A stretch of 64,000 nt of DNA from Granulicella sp. L60 (lineage in GTDB: Bacteria; Acidobacteriota; Terriglobia; Terriglobales; Acidobacteriaceae), in contig NZ_LMUR01000010.1 in NCBI RefSeq assembly GCF_009765825.1, forward strand, positions 237,437-301,436. The letters run 5' to 3'. A program made the translations under genes and the position numbers. Shown here piece after piece: positions 1 to 8,746 of the stretch. The notes below the pieces were generated by a model, which was given only the letters and a program-made list of their open reading frames with translations, did not search any database and was not told the DNA's origin. Position 1 is the stretch's first letter. Every line of letters begins with the position of its first letter.

Positions 1-492
1 AGTGTGAATGTGGTTGTCCATTGTGCAGGGATCATGCCTCTCCTTCCGATCAACGGAGACGGTATCGAGAGCTTCGACAAGGTGATCGCGATCAACCTGC
101 GCGGAAGTTTTCTGGTAATGGGGCAAGCGGCAAAGCAACTTTTAGCCGGCGGGCGCATCATCGTCTTCTCAAGCAGTGTCATCGCCAAGTCTTTCCCCGG
201 CTATGGTCCTTACATTGCCTCCAAGGCAGGCGTGGAAGGTCTCATGAGGGTTCTTGCTAATGAACTACGGGGCCGGAACATAACCGTCAACGCGGTGTCG
301 CCCGGGCCAGTGGCTACAGAGCTGTTCCTTAAAGGTAAGAGCGAAGCTCAGATCAATGAATTCAGCAAAATCCCCCCACTGGAACGACTGGGACGGCCAG
401 AAGACATTGCTGACGTTGTTTCCTTCCTCGCCGGTCCCGATGGCGGCTGGGTAAACGCTCAGGTGCTTCGCGCTAACGGCGGTTTCGCATAG
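1..492 (+). CDS. Short-chain dehydrogenase/reductase, 5' end outside window
   Basis: C-terminal two thirds of a classical SDR oxidoreductase; the reading frame is open from base 1, so the Rossmann glycine motif lies upstream of the window. Visible are the NxAG-type segment (HCAGIM), the catalytic Ser region (FSSSVIA), the catalytic YxxxK as Y-I-A-S-K, and the PG segment after the active site (NAVSPGPVATE). The C-terminus carries the family's typical GRPEDIA and L(R)ANGG signatures. Substrate cannot be read from the sequence. It is the first visible member of a co-directional run of redox enzymes; the next SDR begins 74 bases downstream. Confidence 0.9.
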   Translation, partial: SVNVVVHCAGIMPLLPINGDGIESFDKVIAINLRGSFLVMGQAAKQLLAGGRIIVFSSSVIAKSFPGYGPYIASKAGVEGLMRVLANELRGRNITVNAVSPGPVATELFLKGKSEAQINEFSKIPPLERLGRPEDIADVVSFLAGPDGGWVNAQVLRANGGFA

Positions 493-566
493 CACTGCAG
501 TCCAACGCTGACGTTGCTCGTTCTTGAATTGAACGCATATTTCGCACGGTGGAAGGGGAACAAATC

Positions 567-1478
567 ATGAAGAAGATCATTGTCATCACGGGTGCATCGA
601 GTGGCTTTGGCGCATTGGCCGCCCGTGCGCTGGCAAGCGCCGGCCATACGGTTTACGCAAGCATGCGCGAAACCTCGGGCAGGAATGCTCCCCAGGTCAA
701 GGACGCGGAAAAGTACGCAACCGACCACAAAGTGGACCTCCGCACCATCGAACTGGACGTCTCGTCTGAGACATCGTGCAATGCCGCGATCCAGCAAATC
801 ATCTCCCAGAATGGGCGGCTGGATGTTGTCGTTCATAACGCGGGTCACATGGTCTTTGGTCCGGCCGAAGCTTTCACTCCAGAGCAACTGGCGGAGCTGT
901 ACGACGTAAACGTGCTCAGCACGCAACGCGTAAACCGGGCAGCTTTACCCGAACTTCGCAAGCAGCGGAATGGTCTTCTGGTCTGGGTGTCGAGCAGCAG
1001 CGCAGCGGGAGGTACCCCTCCCTACCTTGCTCCTTATTTCGCTGCCAAGGCCGGCATGGATGCCTTGGCCGTGGTCTACTCGCGTGAATTAGCGCGCTGG
1101 GGCATCGAGACATCCATCATCGTTCCCGGCGCATTTACCGGCGGAACGAATCACTTCGCACACGCCGGACATCCTGCGGACGCAGCACGTGCTGCGGAAT
1201 ATGACTCCGGTCCCGACGCTGGCTTAGGAGATCAGGCACTCAAAGGCTTTGCCTCCATCGTGCCCCCGGATGCAGATGCCTCCGCCGTCGCGACAGCGAT
1301 CGTAAAGGTTGTCGATGCTCCCTTCGGCAAACGGCCCTTCCGAGTACACGTTGATCCGACGCAGGACGGTGCGGAAGTCGTTAACGCAGTCTCTGATCGT
1401 GTGCGTGCCGAGCTTCTTCGCCGCATCGGTCTTGGGGACCTGCTGGAACCTCGCGTATATAGCGGCCAATCACACTGA
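567..1478 (+). CDS. SDR family NAD(P)-dependent oxidoreductase
   Basis: About 303 residues. The N-terminal TGASSGFG motif binds the dinucleotide, NAGH follows the central strand, and the catalytic tetrad is seen as S-S-S and Y-F-A-A-K. The ATG at 567 is preferred over an upstream GTG (549) because a purine-rich GGAAGGGG lies about 9 bases before it and the protein then starts directly at the first beta strand (KKIIVITG). It belongs to the longer SDR group with a C-terminal extension of roughly 50 residues. Second gene of the redox cluster, followed 34 bases later by an Old Yellow Enzyme. Substrate unknown. Confidence 0.9.
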   Translation: MKKIIVITGASSGFGALAARALASAGHTVYASMRETSGRNAPQVKDAEKYATDHKVDLRTIELDVSSETSCNAAIQQIISQNGRLDVVVHNAGHMVFGPAEAFTPEQLAELYDVNVLSTQRVNRAALPELRKQRNGLLVWVSSSSAAGGTPPYLAPYFAAKAGMDALAVVYSRELARWGIETSIIVPGAFTGGTNHFAHAGHPADAARAAEYDSGPDAGLGDQALKGFASIVPPDADASAVATAIVKVVDAPFGKRPFRVHVDPTQDGAEVVNAVSDRVRAELLRRIGLGDLLEPRVYSGQSH

Positions 1479-1512
1479 CCCTATTGTCGGGTCTTCAAGA
1501 GAAAGAACATCT

Positions 1513-2640
1513 ATGTCTATTCGCAGCAATATCGTTTCCAGTGGATCGGTGAAGACGCTTTTCTCGCCGGTTCGTGTAGGACCATTGACGCTCTCACATC
1601 GTGTTGTGATGGCACCTCTCACGCGGCTACGGTCGCAAATTCCTGGGGATATTCCTGTCGACCTGATGGCCGAGTATTACGGGCAGCGTGCATCAGAAGG
1701 AGGCCTCATCATCTCGGAAGGTGCCACGGTATCTATCGGTGGCCGTGGTTATCTTGGAGCACCTGGCATCTATTCCGAGGAACAAATCGCCGGATGGCGA
1801 AGGGTCACGGAGGCAGTCCACGCAAAGGGTGGTTATATCTTTCTGCAACTCTGGCATGTGGGCCGCGTGTCCCATGTCGACATGACCAACTGCGAGATGC
1901 CTGTCGCACCCTCGGTTGTTCCGTTCGAGGGGATTGTCGTTACCCGTGATGGTTTCGTGCCGCCTTCCCCTCACCGAGCTCTCGGAATTGAAGAGATGCC
2001 TAAGCTGATCGGGGAGTTTCGCCAGGCAGCATGGAATGCCAAAGCTGCAGGTTTCGACGGTGTTGAGATTCATGGCGCCAATGGCTACATCCTCGACCAG
2101 TTTCTTCAGGACGGTACGAACAAGCGCACTGACTCCTATGGCGGTTTGATTGAGAAACGCGCACGTCTTCTGCTTGAAGGTTTGGATGTAACCGCCGCAG
2201 TGTGGGGAGAGGACCGTGTCGGCGTACGACTCTCGCCCAATTCAACATACAACGCGATGTTTGATAGCAACCCTGAGGCAACATTTGGTTATGTGGCCGA
2301 TCAACTGAATCGTTACGCCCTTGCCTATCTTCACGTCATCGAGCCTCGCGTCAAGGGCATTGAAACAGTAGGCGAAGGTCAACCTCCAGTTGCATCTGCT
2401 CTGTTGCGAAAAATTTATAGAGGAAACATCCTCGCCGCAGGTGGTTTTGATCCCGCAAGTGCCGAAGCCATCATCGAGAGAAATGATGCGGATATGGTCG
2501 CCTTTGGCCGTTATTTCATCTCCAATCCAGATCTGCCAAAACGTATTCAACTTGGTCTTCCGCTTAACAACTACGACCGTGAAACGTTTTACAACAACGA
2601 TGCACGGGGCTATACCGACTATCCGTTCTATGACGAGTAA
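1513..2640 (+). CDS. Old Yellow Enzyme family alkene reductase
   Basis: FMN-dependent ene-reductase, about 375 residues, the usual length. It is expected to reduce activated C=C bonds (enones, maleimides, nitro compounds) with NAD(P)H. Seen in the sequence: the early substrate/FMN segment VVMAPLTRLRS, QLWHVGRVSH, the diagnostic HGANGYILDQFLQDG with the His/Asn pair that binds substrate oxygen, then RTDSYGG. The C-terminal FMN-phosphate region is seen as AGGFD and MVAFGRYFISNPDLP. The ATG at 1513 places the start just before the conserved LFSPVRVGPLTL; an upstream in-frame extension overlaps the previous gene and is unlikely. Neighbouring formate dehydrogenase could supply its reductant (inference). 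Confidence 0.93.
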   Translation: MSIRSNIVSSGSVKTLFSPVRVGPLTLSHRVVMAPLTRLRSQIPGDIPVDLMAEYYGQRASEGGLIISEGATVSIGGRGYLGAPGIYSEEQIAGWRRVTEAVHAKGGYIFLQLWHVGRVSHVDMTNCEMPVAPSVVPFEGIVVTRDGFVPPSPHRALGIEEMPKLIGEFRQAAWNAKAAGFDGVEIHGANGYILDQFLQDGTNKRTDSYGGLIEKRARLLLEGLDVTAAVWGEDRVGVRLSPNSTYNAMFDSNPEATFGYVADQLNRYALAYLHVIEPRVKGIETVGEGQPPVASALLRKIYRGNILAAGGFDPASAEAIIERNDADMVAFGRYFISNPDLPKRIQLGLPLNNYDRETFYNNDARGYTDYPFYDE

Positions 2641-2687
2641 CTCATCGACTTCAACGCTACTTAATTCGCAAATGCAAGGAGAAGAAA

Positions 2688-3863
2688 ATGGCAAAGGTAT
2701 TGTGCGTTCTCTACGATGACCCGACGTCCGGCTACCCTCCGCAATACGCCAGGAATGACATTCCTAAAATCGAAAGATATCCGGACGGACAGACTGTTCC
2801 AAATCCGAAACACATAGATTTCGTTCCAGGAGAACTATTAGGCTGTGTCTCTGGAGAGTTAGGTTTACGAAGCTATCTCGAAGATCTTGGGCATACGTTC
2901 ATCGTTACTTCCGATAAGGAAGGCCCAAGTTCCGTGTTCGAAAAAGAGTTGCCAGATGCAGATATCGTGATCTCGCAGCCCTTCTGGCCCGCCTATCTCA
3001 CTGCCGAAAGAATCGCAAAGGCGAAGAAGCTGAAGCTGGCTCTGACAGCTGGGATCGGCTCGGATCATGTTGACCTCAACGCCGCGATCAAAGCCGGCAT
3101 TACTGTCGCTGAAGAGACCTTCTCCAATGGCATTTGTGTTGCTGAACATGCGGTCATGATGATCCTGGCACTGGTCCGAAACTATCTTCCATCGCACAAG
3201 ATCGCTGAGGAGGGTGGTTGGAATATCGCGGACTGCGTTTCACGCTCCTATGACCTCGAGGGAATGCACGTTGGGACGGTTGCCGCAGGCAGAATCGGTC
3301 TTGCCGTCCTGCGTCGGCTCAAGCCCTTCGACGTCAAGCTCCACTACACGGCTCGGCATCGCAGCCCTAAGGCGATTGAAGATGAGTTGGGCCTGACGTA
3401 TCACGCAACTGCCGAAGAGATGGCCGAGGTTTGCGATGTGATCAGCATCCATGCCCCGCTTTATCCTGCGACAGAGCATCTCTTCAACGCGAAGGTCCTG
3501 AATAAGATGAAGCGCGGCTCTTATCTTGTAAACACTGCGCGTGCCGAGATCTGCGATCGGGACGACATCGTCCACGCGCTGGAAAGCGGTCAACTCGCCG
3601 GCTATGCGGGAGATGTCTGGTTCCCGCAACCTGCGCCTGCCAATCATCCCTGGAGGAACATGCCACATAACGGAATGACACCGCATATGTCCGGTTCGTC
3701 ATTATCGGGACAGGCTAGGTACGCTGCCGGAACACGAGAGATTCTGGAGTGCTGGTTCGAGAACCGTCCGATCCGCGATGAATACCTGATTGTGTCAAAT
3801 GGAACGCTCGCGGGAACCGGAGCCAAGTCTTACGGTGTTGGCGAGGCACCAAAAGGCAAGTAG
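2688..3863 (+). CDS. fdh: Formate dehydrogenase, NAD(P)+-dependent
   Basis: Oxidises formate to CO2 with reduction of NAD(P)+; soluble, cofactor-metal-free D-2-hydroxyacid-dehydrogenase fold, 391 residues. It aligns without gaps to the Pseudosp. 101-type enzyme through the core, so numbering (initiator Met removed) is shared: Asn146, Arg284 and His332 of the active site are all present, as is the A-G-R-I-G dinucleotide loop. The acidic residue that confers NAD+ preference (Asp221) is Ala here (Ala222 counting Met, in HYTARHR), which is expected to relax or switch specificity toward NADP+. AAGGAG lies 6 bases before the ATG. It sits among SDRs and an ene-reductase, where it could regenerate reductant (inference). 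Confidence 0.95.
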   Translation: MAKVLCVLYDDPTSGYPPQYARNDIPKIERYPDGQTVPNPKHIDFVPGELLGCVSGELGLRSYLEDLGHTFIVTSDKEGPSSVFEKELPDADIVISQPFWPAYLTAERIAKAKKLKLALTAGIGSDHVDLNAAIKAGITVAEETFSNGICVAEHAVMMILALVRNYLPSHKIAEEGGWNIADCVSRSYDLEGMHVGTVAAGRIGLAVLRRLKPFDVKLHYTARHRSPKAIEDELGLTYHATAEEMAEVCDVISIHAPLYPATEHLFNAKVLNKMKRGSYLVNTARAEICDRDDIVHALESGQLAGYAGDVWFPQPAPANHPWRNMPHNGMTPHMSGSSLSGQARYAAGTREILECWFENRPIRDEYLIVSNGTLAGTGAKSYGVGEAPKGK

Positions 3864-3951
3864 AAATTGAGCCTATGCCAGAGTCGTGGCTCGTAGTTAA
3901 GGGCCGATTCGTTATTGCTGACTTTTCAATCACAGAAACGGAGGCACGATC

Positions 3952-4428
3952 ATGAGTGCAAAACAAATGCCAAACCCGGCGCCACCCTTTACACGCGAGA
4001 CTGCCATTCTAAAAGTACGTCTCGGAGAGGACGGATGGAATACCAGAGATCCAGAGAAGGTCTGTCTGGCATACACCGTCGATAGTCACTGGCGTAACCG
4101 GGCAGAGTTTGTCACGGGCAGGGAAGAGATCAAGCATTTCCTGACTCGAAAATGGCAGCGCGAGTTGGATTATCGGCTTATCAAAGAGTTGTGGGCTTTT
4201 AGCGACACTCGCATTGCGGTTCGCTTCGCGTATGAATGGCACGATGATTCCGGCAACTGGTTTCGGTCTTACGGGAACGAGAACTGGGAGTTCGACGAGA
4301 ACGGCACTATGCATCATCGCTACGCATGCATCAACGATCTTCCGATCAAAGAATCTGAACGCAAGTATCACTGGCCCCTGGGACGCCGTCCGGACGATCA
4401 TCCCGGATTGACTGAGCTTGGTCTATAG
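3952..4428 (+). CDS. DUF1348 / NTF2-like protein
   Basis: 158-residue protein of the SnoaL/NTF2-like fold group, DUF1348 type. Family signatures seen: [20 protein letters not shown] near the N-terminus, [13 protein letters not shown], a [12 protein letters not shown] helix, and the C-terminal [18 protein letters not shown] followed by a Trp-Pro-rich tail. These proteins form cone-shaped small-ligand pockets; the reaction, if any, is not established. GGAGG lies about 8 bases upstream of the ATG. It is positioned between formate dehydrogenase and an isochorismatase-like hydrolase, all in the same direction, so it probably belongs to the same pathway. Confidence 0.85.
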   Translation: MSAKQMPNPAPPFTRETAILKVRLGEDGWNTRDPEKVCLAYTVDSHWRNRAEFVTGREEIKHFLTRKWQRELDYRLIKELWAFSDTRIAVRFAYEWHDDSGNWFRSYGNENWEFDENGTMHHRYACINDLPIKESERKYHWPLGRRPDDHPGLTELGL

Positions 4429-4443
4429 ACGACTGCAGTCTCG

Positions 4444-4478
4444 CCTGAACTACGGTGTCGGCGACAACGTAGTTCAGG
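4444..4478. repeat. 35-bp near-perfect palindrome
   Basis: Two 11-base arms, CCTGAACTACG and CGTAGTTCAGG, flank a central TGTCG-G-CGACA, so the whole 35-base stretch is self-complementary apart from one symmetric mismatch and the central base. It lies 15 bases after the DUF1348 stop and 69 bases before the isochorismatase start. No T-run follows, so it is not a standard intrinsic terminator. It could be a processing or transcript-stabilising hairpin, or a regulator site. Confidence 0.8.
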
Positions 4479-4546
4479 TGCTGCCATCGCGTCGCGCTTT
4501 TCAGCGCAGCCTGCTTGTCCATTAGGGGCATCTAAGAGGGGGCAAC

Positions 4547-5176
4547 ATGAGTGGTATCGAATCGTTACTGAAGCCCGAAGAGTGTGCTTTGCTTCTCGTC
4601 GATTTTCAGGCGGGGCTAGCCTTTGGCGTGGAGTCGATCTCTCGCCAGACCATCGTCGATAACGCGGTGGCCCTTGCACGGACGGCTGCGGTCTTTGAGA
4701 TGCCCATTGTCGTATCGACTTCGGCTTCAAAGGTCTACAGTGGCCCTCTTCTGCCACCGCTGCAAGCGGTTCTGCCTGACATCAAGTCGATCGAGCGACG
4801 GAACATGAATGTATGGGAGGATGAGACGGCTCACTCGGCAATCGTGGCGACCAATCGCAGGCGGTTGATTGTGGCTGGGCTGCTTACCGAAGCGTGTGTC
4901 TCATTCCCTGTGCTGTCTGCTCTCAAAGAAGGCTATGAAGTCTTCGTTGTCGGGGACGCTTGCGGAGGGCTGACGCAGACCGGTCATGCACTCGCCCTGC
5001 AACGAATGGAACAGGCTGGAGCGCAACTCACGAGCTGGATTCAGGTGCTGCTGGAACTCCAGCGTGATTGGACGAGGCACGAAACCTATGAAGGTGCCCG
5101 GGCGATTGTAGAAGCAAACGGTGGTGGATACGGTATGGGGCTGGCATACGCGCGCACCATGATTCATCCGGTCTGA
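4547..5176 (+). CDS. Isochorismatase-like (YcaC-type) cysteine hydrolase
   Basis: 209 residues. Isochorismatase-fold hydrolase: the catalytic Asp is in LLLVDFQ near the N-terminus, and the nucleophilic Cys is in TEACVSFP following the VAGLLTE strand, as in YcaC-like amidohydrolases of unknown substrate. The region NMNVWED occupies the place of the usual Lys-bearing loop; an obvious catalytic Lys is not seen there, so activity should be treated with caution. A GGGGG-rich ribosome site precedes the ATG. It is downstream of the 35-bp palindrome and upstream of another SDR in the same co-directional cluster. Confidence 0.85.
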   Translation: MSGIESLLKPEECALLLVDFQAGLAFGVESISRQTIVDNAVALARTAAVFEMPIVVSTSASKVYSGPLLPPLQAVLPDIKSIERRNMNVWEDETAHSAIVATNRRRLIVAGLLTEACVSFPVLSALKEGYEVFVVGDACGGLTQTGHALALQRMEQAGAQLTSWIQVLLELQRDWTRHETYEGARAIVEANGGGYGMGLAYARTMIHPV

Positions 5177-5274
5177 GCCGCTTCCGGTTCTGCGCTGTTG
5201 CCATCCAGCGATTGTCTTTATGCCTCTGAGCAGCTCTGCTCCCTCTGTGTTCTGGGAGCGAAAGGAAAGGTCAC

Positions 5275-6027
5275 ATGGAATCCTTACAGAAACATGTCGT
5301 CATCATTACTGGCGGAAGCTCTGGAATCGGACGGGATGCGGCTCTGTCTTTCGCTGCGATGGGAGCTAGAGTCCTTATCACCGGCAGACGGGCAGCAAGT
5401 CTGGATGAGGTAGCGAAGGATCAGCCGAATATCGAGACTCTGGTCGCCGACACTGCAGAGCCGAAGGACGCGTCGCGGACGATAGCTCGGGCCATTGAGC
5501 TCTGGGGGCGCCTCGACGTTCTAGTCAACAATGCAGGAGCGGGAGCGATCATGCCGTTAGCAGACGTTACGGCCGAACGAATCCTCGACATCTTTGCGGT
5601 CAATGTTCTTGGTCCATCATTACTCGCAAAGGAAGCGCTTCCCCACCTGGCAAAGACGAAGGGCTCGATTATCAATATATCGAGCACCTATGGCTCTAAA
5701 CCAGGCGCCGCACTCTCCCACTACGGGGCGAGCAAAGCCGCACTCGAATACCTGACTCGCAGCTGGGCTTTGGAGCTGGCGCCACTCGTAGTTCGCGTAA
5801 ACGCAGTAGCTGTCGGCCCGACAGAGACAGGAGCATTGGAGGGCATGATGGGACTTTCAAAACAACAAGCCGAGGTTGTTAAGCAAGATGAAAGAGCGAA
5901 CATCCCACTAGGAAGACGTGGCCTTCCCGATGATGTTTCCCGCTGGATCGTCTCCTTTGCTGAGCCAGCCTCTGACTGGATTACCGGACAGGTCCTGGCC
6001 GTTGATGGCGGGCTCAGCCTGGTTTAG
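5275..6027 (+). CDS. SDR family NAD(P)-dependent oxidoreductase
   Basis: 250-residue classical SDR. TGGSSGIG at residues about 12-19, NNAGAG, ISST with the catalytic Ser, and Y-G-A-S-K (SHYGASKAA). The basic residues after the second strand (TGRRAAS) are the type often seen in NADP(H)-preferring members. The C-terminus is typical (GRRGLPDDVS, ITGQVLAVDGGLSL). AAGGAAAGG lies just upstream of the ATG. Third SDR of the cluster; substrate not deducible. Confidence 0.92.
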   Translation: MESLQKHVVIITGGSSGIGRDAALSFAAMGARVLITGRRAASLDEVAKDQPNIETLVADTAEPKDASRTIARAIELWGRLDVLVNNAGAGAIMPLADVTAERILDIFAVNVLGPSLLAKEALPHLAKTKGSIINISSTYGSKPGAALSHYGASKAALEYLTRSWALELAPLVVRVNAVAVGPTETGALEGMMGLSKQQAEVVKQDERANIPLGRRGLPDDVSRWIVSFAEPASDWITGQVLAVDGGLSLV

Positions 6028-6090
6028 GAATTACAGACGATCAGCTTCTCGAGTAATCGAATTTTTTCCAGCAGAAACAGGAGTGTATCA

Positions 6091-6870
6091 ATGCAAGTGA
6101 TTAAGAGGGATGGAGTTGCCTTGGCCTATGAGGATCTTAACCCAGGCGCGCCACCAATCGTCTTCGTACACGGATGGAGCTGCGATCACACTATTTTTGC
6201 GCAGCAAGCAGAGTTCTTCAGCCGATCGCACCGTGTTATTTCGGTTGACTTGCGTGGCCATGGCAACAGCGATGCGCCGGATCAAGACTATACGATGGCC
6301 TCTTTCGCAGATGACCTTGCGTGGTTGTGTGGTGAACTTGCATTGGTGAAACCGATCGTTGTGGGCCATAGCATGGGCGGAAATGTAGCTCTCGAGTTGG
6401 CGGCTCGTCATCCAGAGATTCCTGATTCGATCATTTTGATTGATTCAATCTTCTTTCCGCCTCAACCGTTTTGCGATTCACTGCAGCCGGTCGTTGAAGC
6501 CCTGGGAGGGCCGGACTACATTACCGCGTGCCGGCAGGCAATGGCGTCGACATTACTTCCCACAGATGATGAAGAAAAGACAAGGATACTGATTAGATCT
6601 TTGCCGAAGGCTCCGCAACATGTTCTGATATCCACTCTCAAGAATCATCTGTTGAACTATGATTCGACCTCTGTTGCTGCAGGCTGTCATGTCCCGGTTA
6701 CCTATATAGGCGCAGCAATCCTGATGGCGGATCTGATTCAACTTCAGAAGCTCACACCACAACTTGTCACGGCTCAGACTTTGGGATCAGGCCACTTCTC
6801 CCCTCTGTTTGTACCCGATCAAATCAATACGATGATTCAGACTTTCCGGGACGTCTACTCACCGAATTAG
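6091..6870 (+). CDS. Alpha/beta hydrolase
   Basis: 259 residues, cytoplasmic (no signal peptide). Oxyanion-hole segment VHGWSCDH, nucleophile elbow G-H-S-M-G-G with the catalytic Ser, and the C-terminal catalytic His in GSGHFSPL. The usual acidic residue position precedes it in the strand after VPVTYIG, but an Asp is not obvious, so the triad acid is uncertain. AGGAG lies 8 bases upstream of the ATG. A decayed relative of this gene is present at 52515-52910. Probably a carboxylester or lactone hydrolase of the cluster; the substrate is unknown. Confidence 0.88.
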   Translation: MQVIKRDGVALAYEDLNPGAPPIVFVHGWSCDHTIFAQQAEFFSRSHRVISVDLRGHGNSDAPDQDYTMASFADDLAWLCGELALVKPIVVGHSMGGNVALELAARHPEIPDSIILIDSIFFPPQPFCDSLQPVVEALGGPDYITACRQAMASTLLPTDDEEKTRILIRSLPKAPQHVLISTLKNHLLNYDSTSVAAGCHVPVTYIGAAILMADLIQLQKLTPQLVTAQTLGSGHFSPLFVPDQINTMIQTFRDVYSPN

Positions 6871-6981
6871 AAAACTGTGAAGTGGGATTGCGACTGGATG
6901 TCTCACTGGACCATTGACTAGATCGTGAAGTTGGAGAAGACATCGTATTACGGATTAGATCTATCAAAGAGGAGCTGATTT

Positions 6982-7791
6982 ATGGATTTACACCTTCACG
7001 GAAAACGGGCTCTTGTCACTGGGAGCAGTTCGGGAATTGGTGCCGAGATCGCAACAATGCTTGCCTCGGAGGGAGTTAAAGTAGTCGTTCATGGGCGCGA
7101 CAAAACACGAGCGAAGACAGTGGCCCAAAGGATTGAGAGCGCTGGCGGTCAAGCCGTCGTGGCGCTTGGGGATCTCAATTCGGAAGCCGGGGCTGCGACT
7201 GTTGTTGAGGCAGCCCAACAAGCCTTCGGCGGTGTCGATATCCTGGTAAACAATGTTGGCGGCTCTGCCAGTGTTGCGCATCTGTCGTGGTTCGATGCTC
7301 CACTCGAGGAATGGGCAGAAAACTATCAACACAATGTGCTCGTCGCAGTCCGTCTCGTCAAAGCTTTTGTTCCCGTGATGCGCGAGCGAGGCTGGGGCAG
7401 AGTGATTCAGATTTCGTCGCGGAACGCTATCTCGCCTCATGTACAGTTTGGTGGATACGGTGCAGCGAAAGCGGCGGTCAATAACTTCACTCTCAGCTTG
7501 TCGAAAGCTCTATCCGGAACGGGAGTGACATCAAATGGCATCATGCCAGGATTGATTGACACGCCTCAGCTGGATTCCTGGTTCCTTCAGATCGCTGAGA
7601 AGCATGCGGGGACGCAAGACCCAAAGGACGGACGGCAATATGTTCTTAAGAATATTGTCCATCAGGCGGTTGATCGATTGGGTGAGCCAAAGGATATTGC
7701 GGCTGCGGTTTGTTATCTCGCAAGCCCGCTTAGTGACTTCATGACAGGAACGACGTTCAGAATTGACGGAGGCTCAACGCCGACTGTTTGA
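6982..7791 (+). CDS. SDR family oxidoreductase
   Basis: 269-residue SDR. TGSSSGIGAEIA gives the nucleotide loop, followed by HGRDKTRAK (basic, NADP(H)-like), NNVGGSAS in place of the common NNAG, and the catalytic pair Y-G-A-A-K after ISSRNAISP. The insert around residues 190-225 (LDSWFLQIAEKH) extends the substrate loop, as in the 3-oxoacyl-ACP reductase-like subgroup. GAGGAG precedes the ATG. Fourth SDR of the redox run. A 111-base gap separates it from the hydrolase upstream. Confidence 0.92.
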   Translation: MDLHLHGKRALVTGSSSGIGAEIATMLASEGVKVVVHGRDKTRAKTVAQRIESAGGQAVVALGDLNSEAGAATVVEAAQQAFGGVDILVNNVGGSASVAHLSWFDAPLEEWAENYQHNVLVAVRLVKAFVPVMRERGWGRVIQISSRNAISPHVQFGGYGAAKAAVNNFTLSLSKALSGTGVTSNGIMPGLIDTPQLDSWFLQIAEKHAGTQDPKDGRQYVLKNIVHQAVDRLGEPKDIAAAVCYLASPLSDFMTGTTFRIDGGSTPTV

Positions 7792-7890
7792 TGATCGATA
7801 GCAATAAGCTGACAAGAGAGACTATCGACAAGATCGAATTCAGGAAAGAGAAACAAATAACGTAGCGGTTGCACGAACAAGGAGATCGTT

Positions 7891-8715
7891 TTGAATACCA
7901 CCCATGCAATGCCCATTGCTCCAAGCGAGGCTCTAAGGAAACGATTCGAGATCGCACGCGAGGTGATACTGGAGGCCGGAGCTTTGGCAAACGGTTATTT
8001 TCGAAGGATCGGAACCCTTACGGTCAAGAGCAAAGGTTCGCATGACCTGGTCAGTGAAGCCGACGTGAATACAGAGGAGTTGATTCGCAAGAGCTTCGCC
8101 GCGCATTTTCCGGAAGACGCGTTCTTCGGAGAAGAGAGTGGTATGACGGACTTCAATCACGCGTCTGGTATCTGGGTTGTTGACCCCATTGACGGGACGC
8201 AACCGTTTCTTTGCGGAATGCCGAACTGGTGCGTCTCGATTGCGTTTGTATGGAACGGCACATTAGAGTTCGGTCTAATTTCCAACCCTCCCTGCGAGGA
8301 GTTGTTCGTCGGAGGCAAGAGCTTCCCGGCTACAGTCAATGGTGTCCCTCTTCGGACCAATCCCGGCACCGATTTTTCGGCGGGTTTGGTGAGCATCGGC
8401 TTCTCACCTCGGTCTCCACACGCCTTTCTTTTTGACTCCCTGACAAAACTCCTCGCGGGCAAAGGCATGTTCTTCCGCAACGGCTCAGGAGCCTTATCGC
8501 TCGTGTACGTAGGTGCTGGCCGTCTTTTGGGGCATGTCGAGCCCCATATGCACTCGTGGGACTGCCTTGGTGCAATTGCGATCATCGAAGCGGCCGGGGG
8601 CAAGGTGAACGACTACCTCACCGGCGATGCTTTGCGTAATGGAAACCGGGTCGTTGCTGGCGCACCTGGAGTGTTCGACCAACTCGAGACACTTCTCGAG
8701 CGTGGAGATGGCTAA
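7891..8715 (+). CDS. Inositol monophosphatase-family phosphatase
   Basis: 274 residues when started at the TTG at 7891, which has AAGGAG at 7879-7884, six bases upstream; the next in-frame ATG (7909) has no such site. Mg2+-dependent sugar or nucleotide phosphatase. All metal ligands are visible: Glu in FFGEESG, the motif A Asp residues in VVDPIDGTQPF, and the motif B Asp in HSWDCLGA. QPF after the GT differs from the NF of true inositol phosphatases and resembles histidinol-phosphatase-like members, so the substrate is open. The RbsD/FucU gene follows after 31 bases, and the two are probably cotranscribed. Confidence 0.88.
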   Translation: MNTTHAMPIAPSEALRKRFEIAREVILEAGALANGYFRRIGTLTVKSKGSHDLVSEADVNTEELIRKSFAAHFPEDAFFGEESGMTDFNHASGIWVVDPIDGTQPFLCGMPNWCVSIAFVWNGTLEFGLISNPPCEELFVGGKSFPATVNGVPLRTNPGTDFSAGLVSIGFSPRSPHAFLFDSLTKLLAGKGMFFRNGSGALSLVYVGAGRLLGHVEPHMHSWDCLGAIAIIEAAGGKVNDYLTGDALRNGNRVVAGAPGVFDQLETLLERGDG

Positions 8716-8746
8716 ACGCAGGCCCGAACCGAATCAAGGAGAAATC

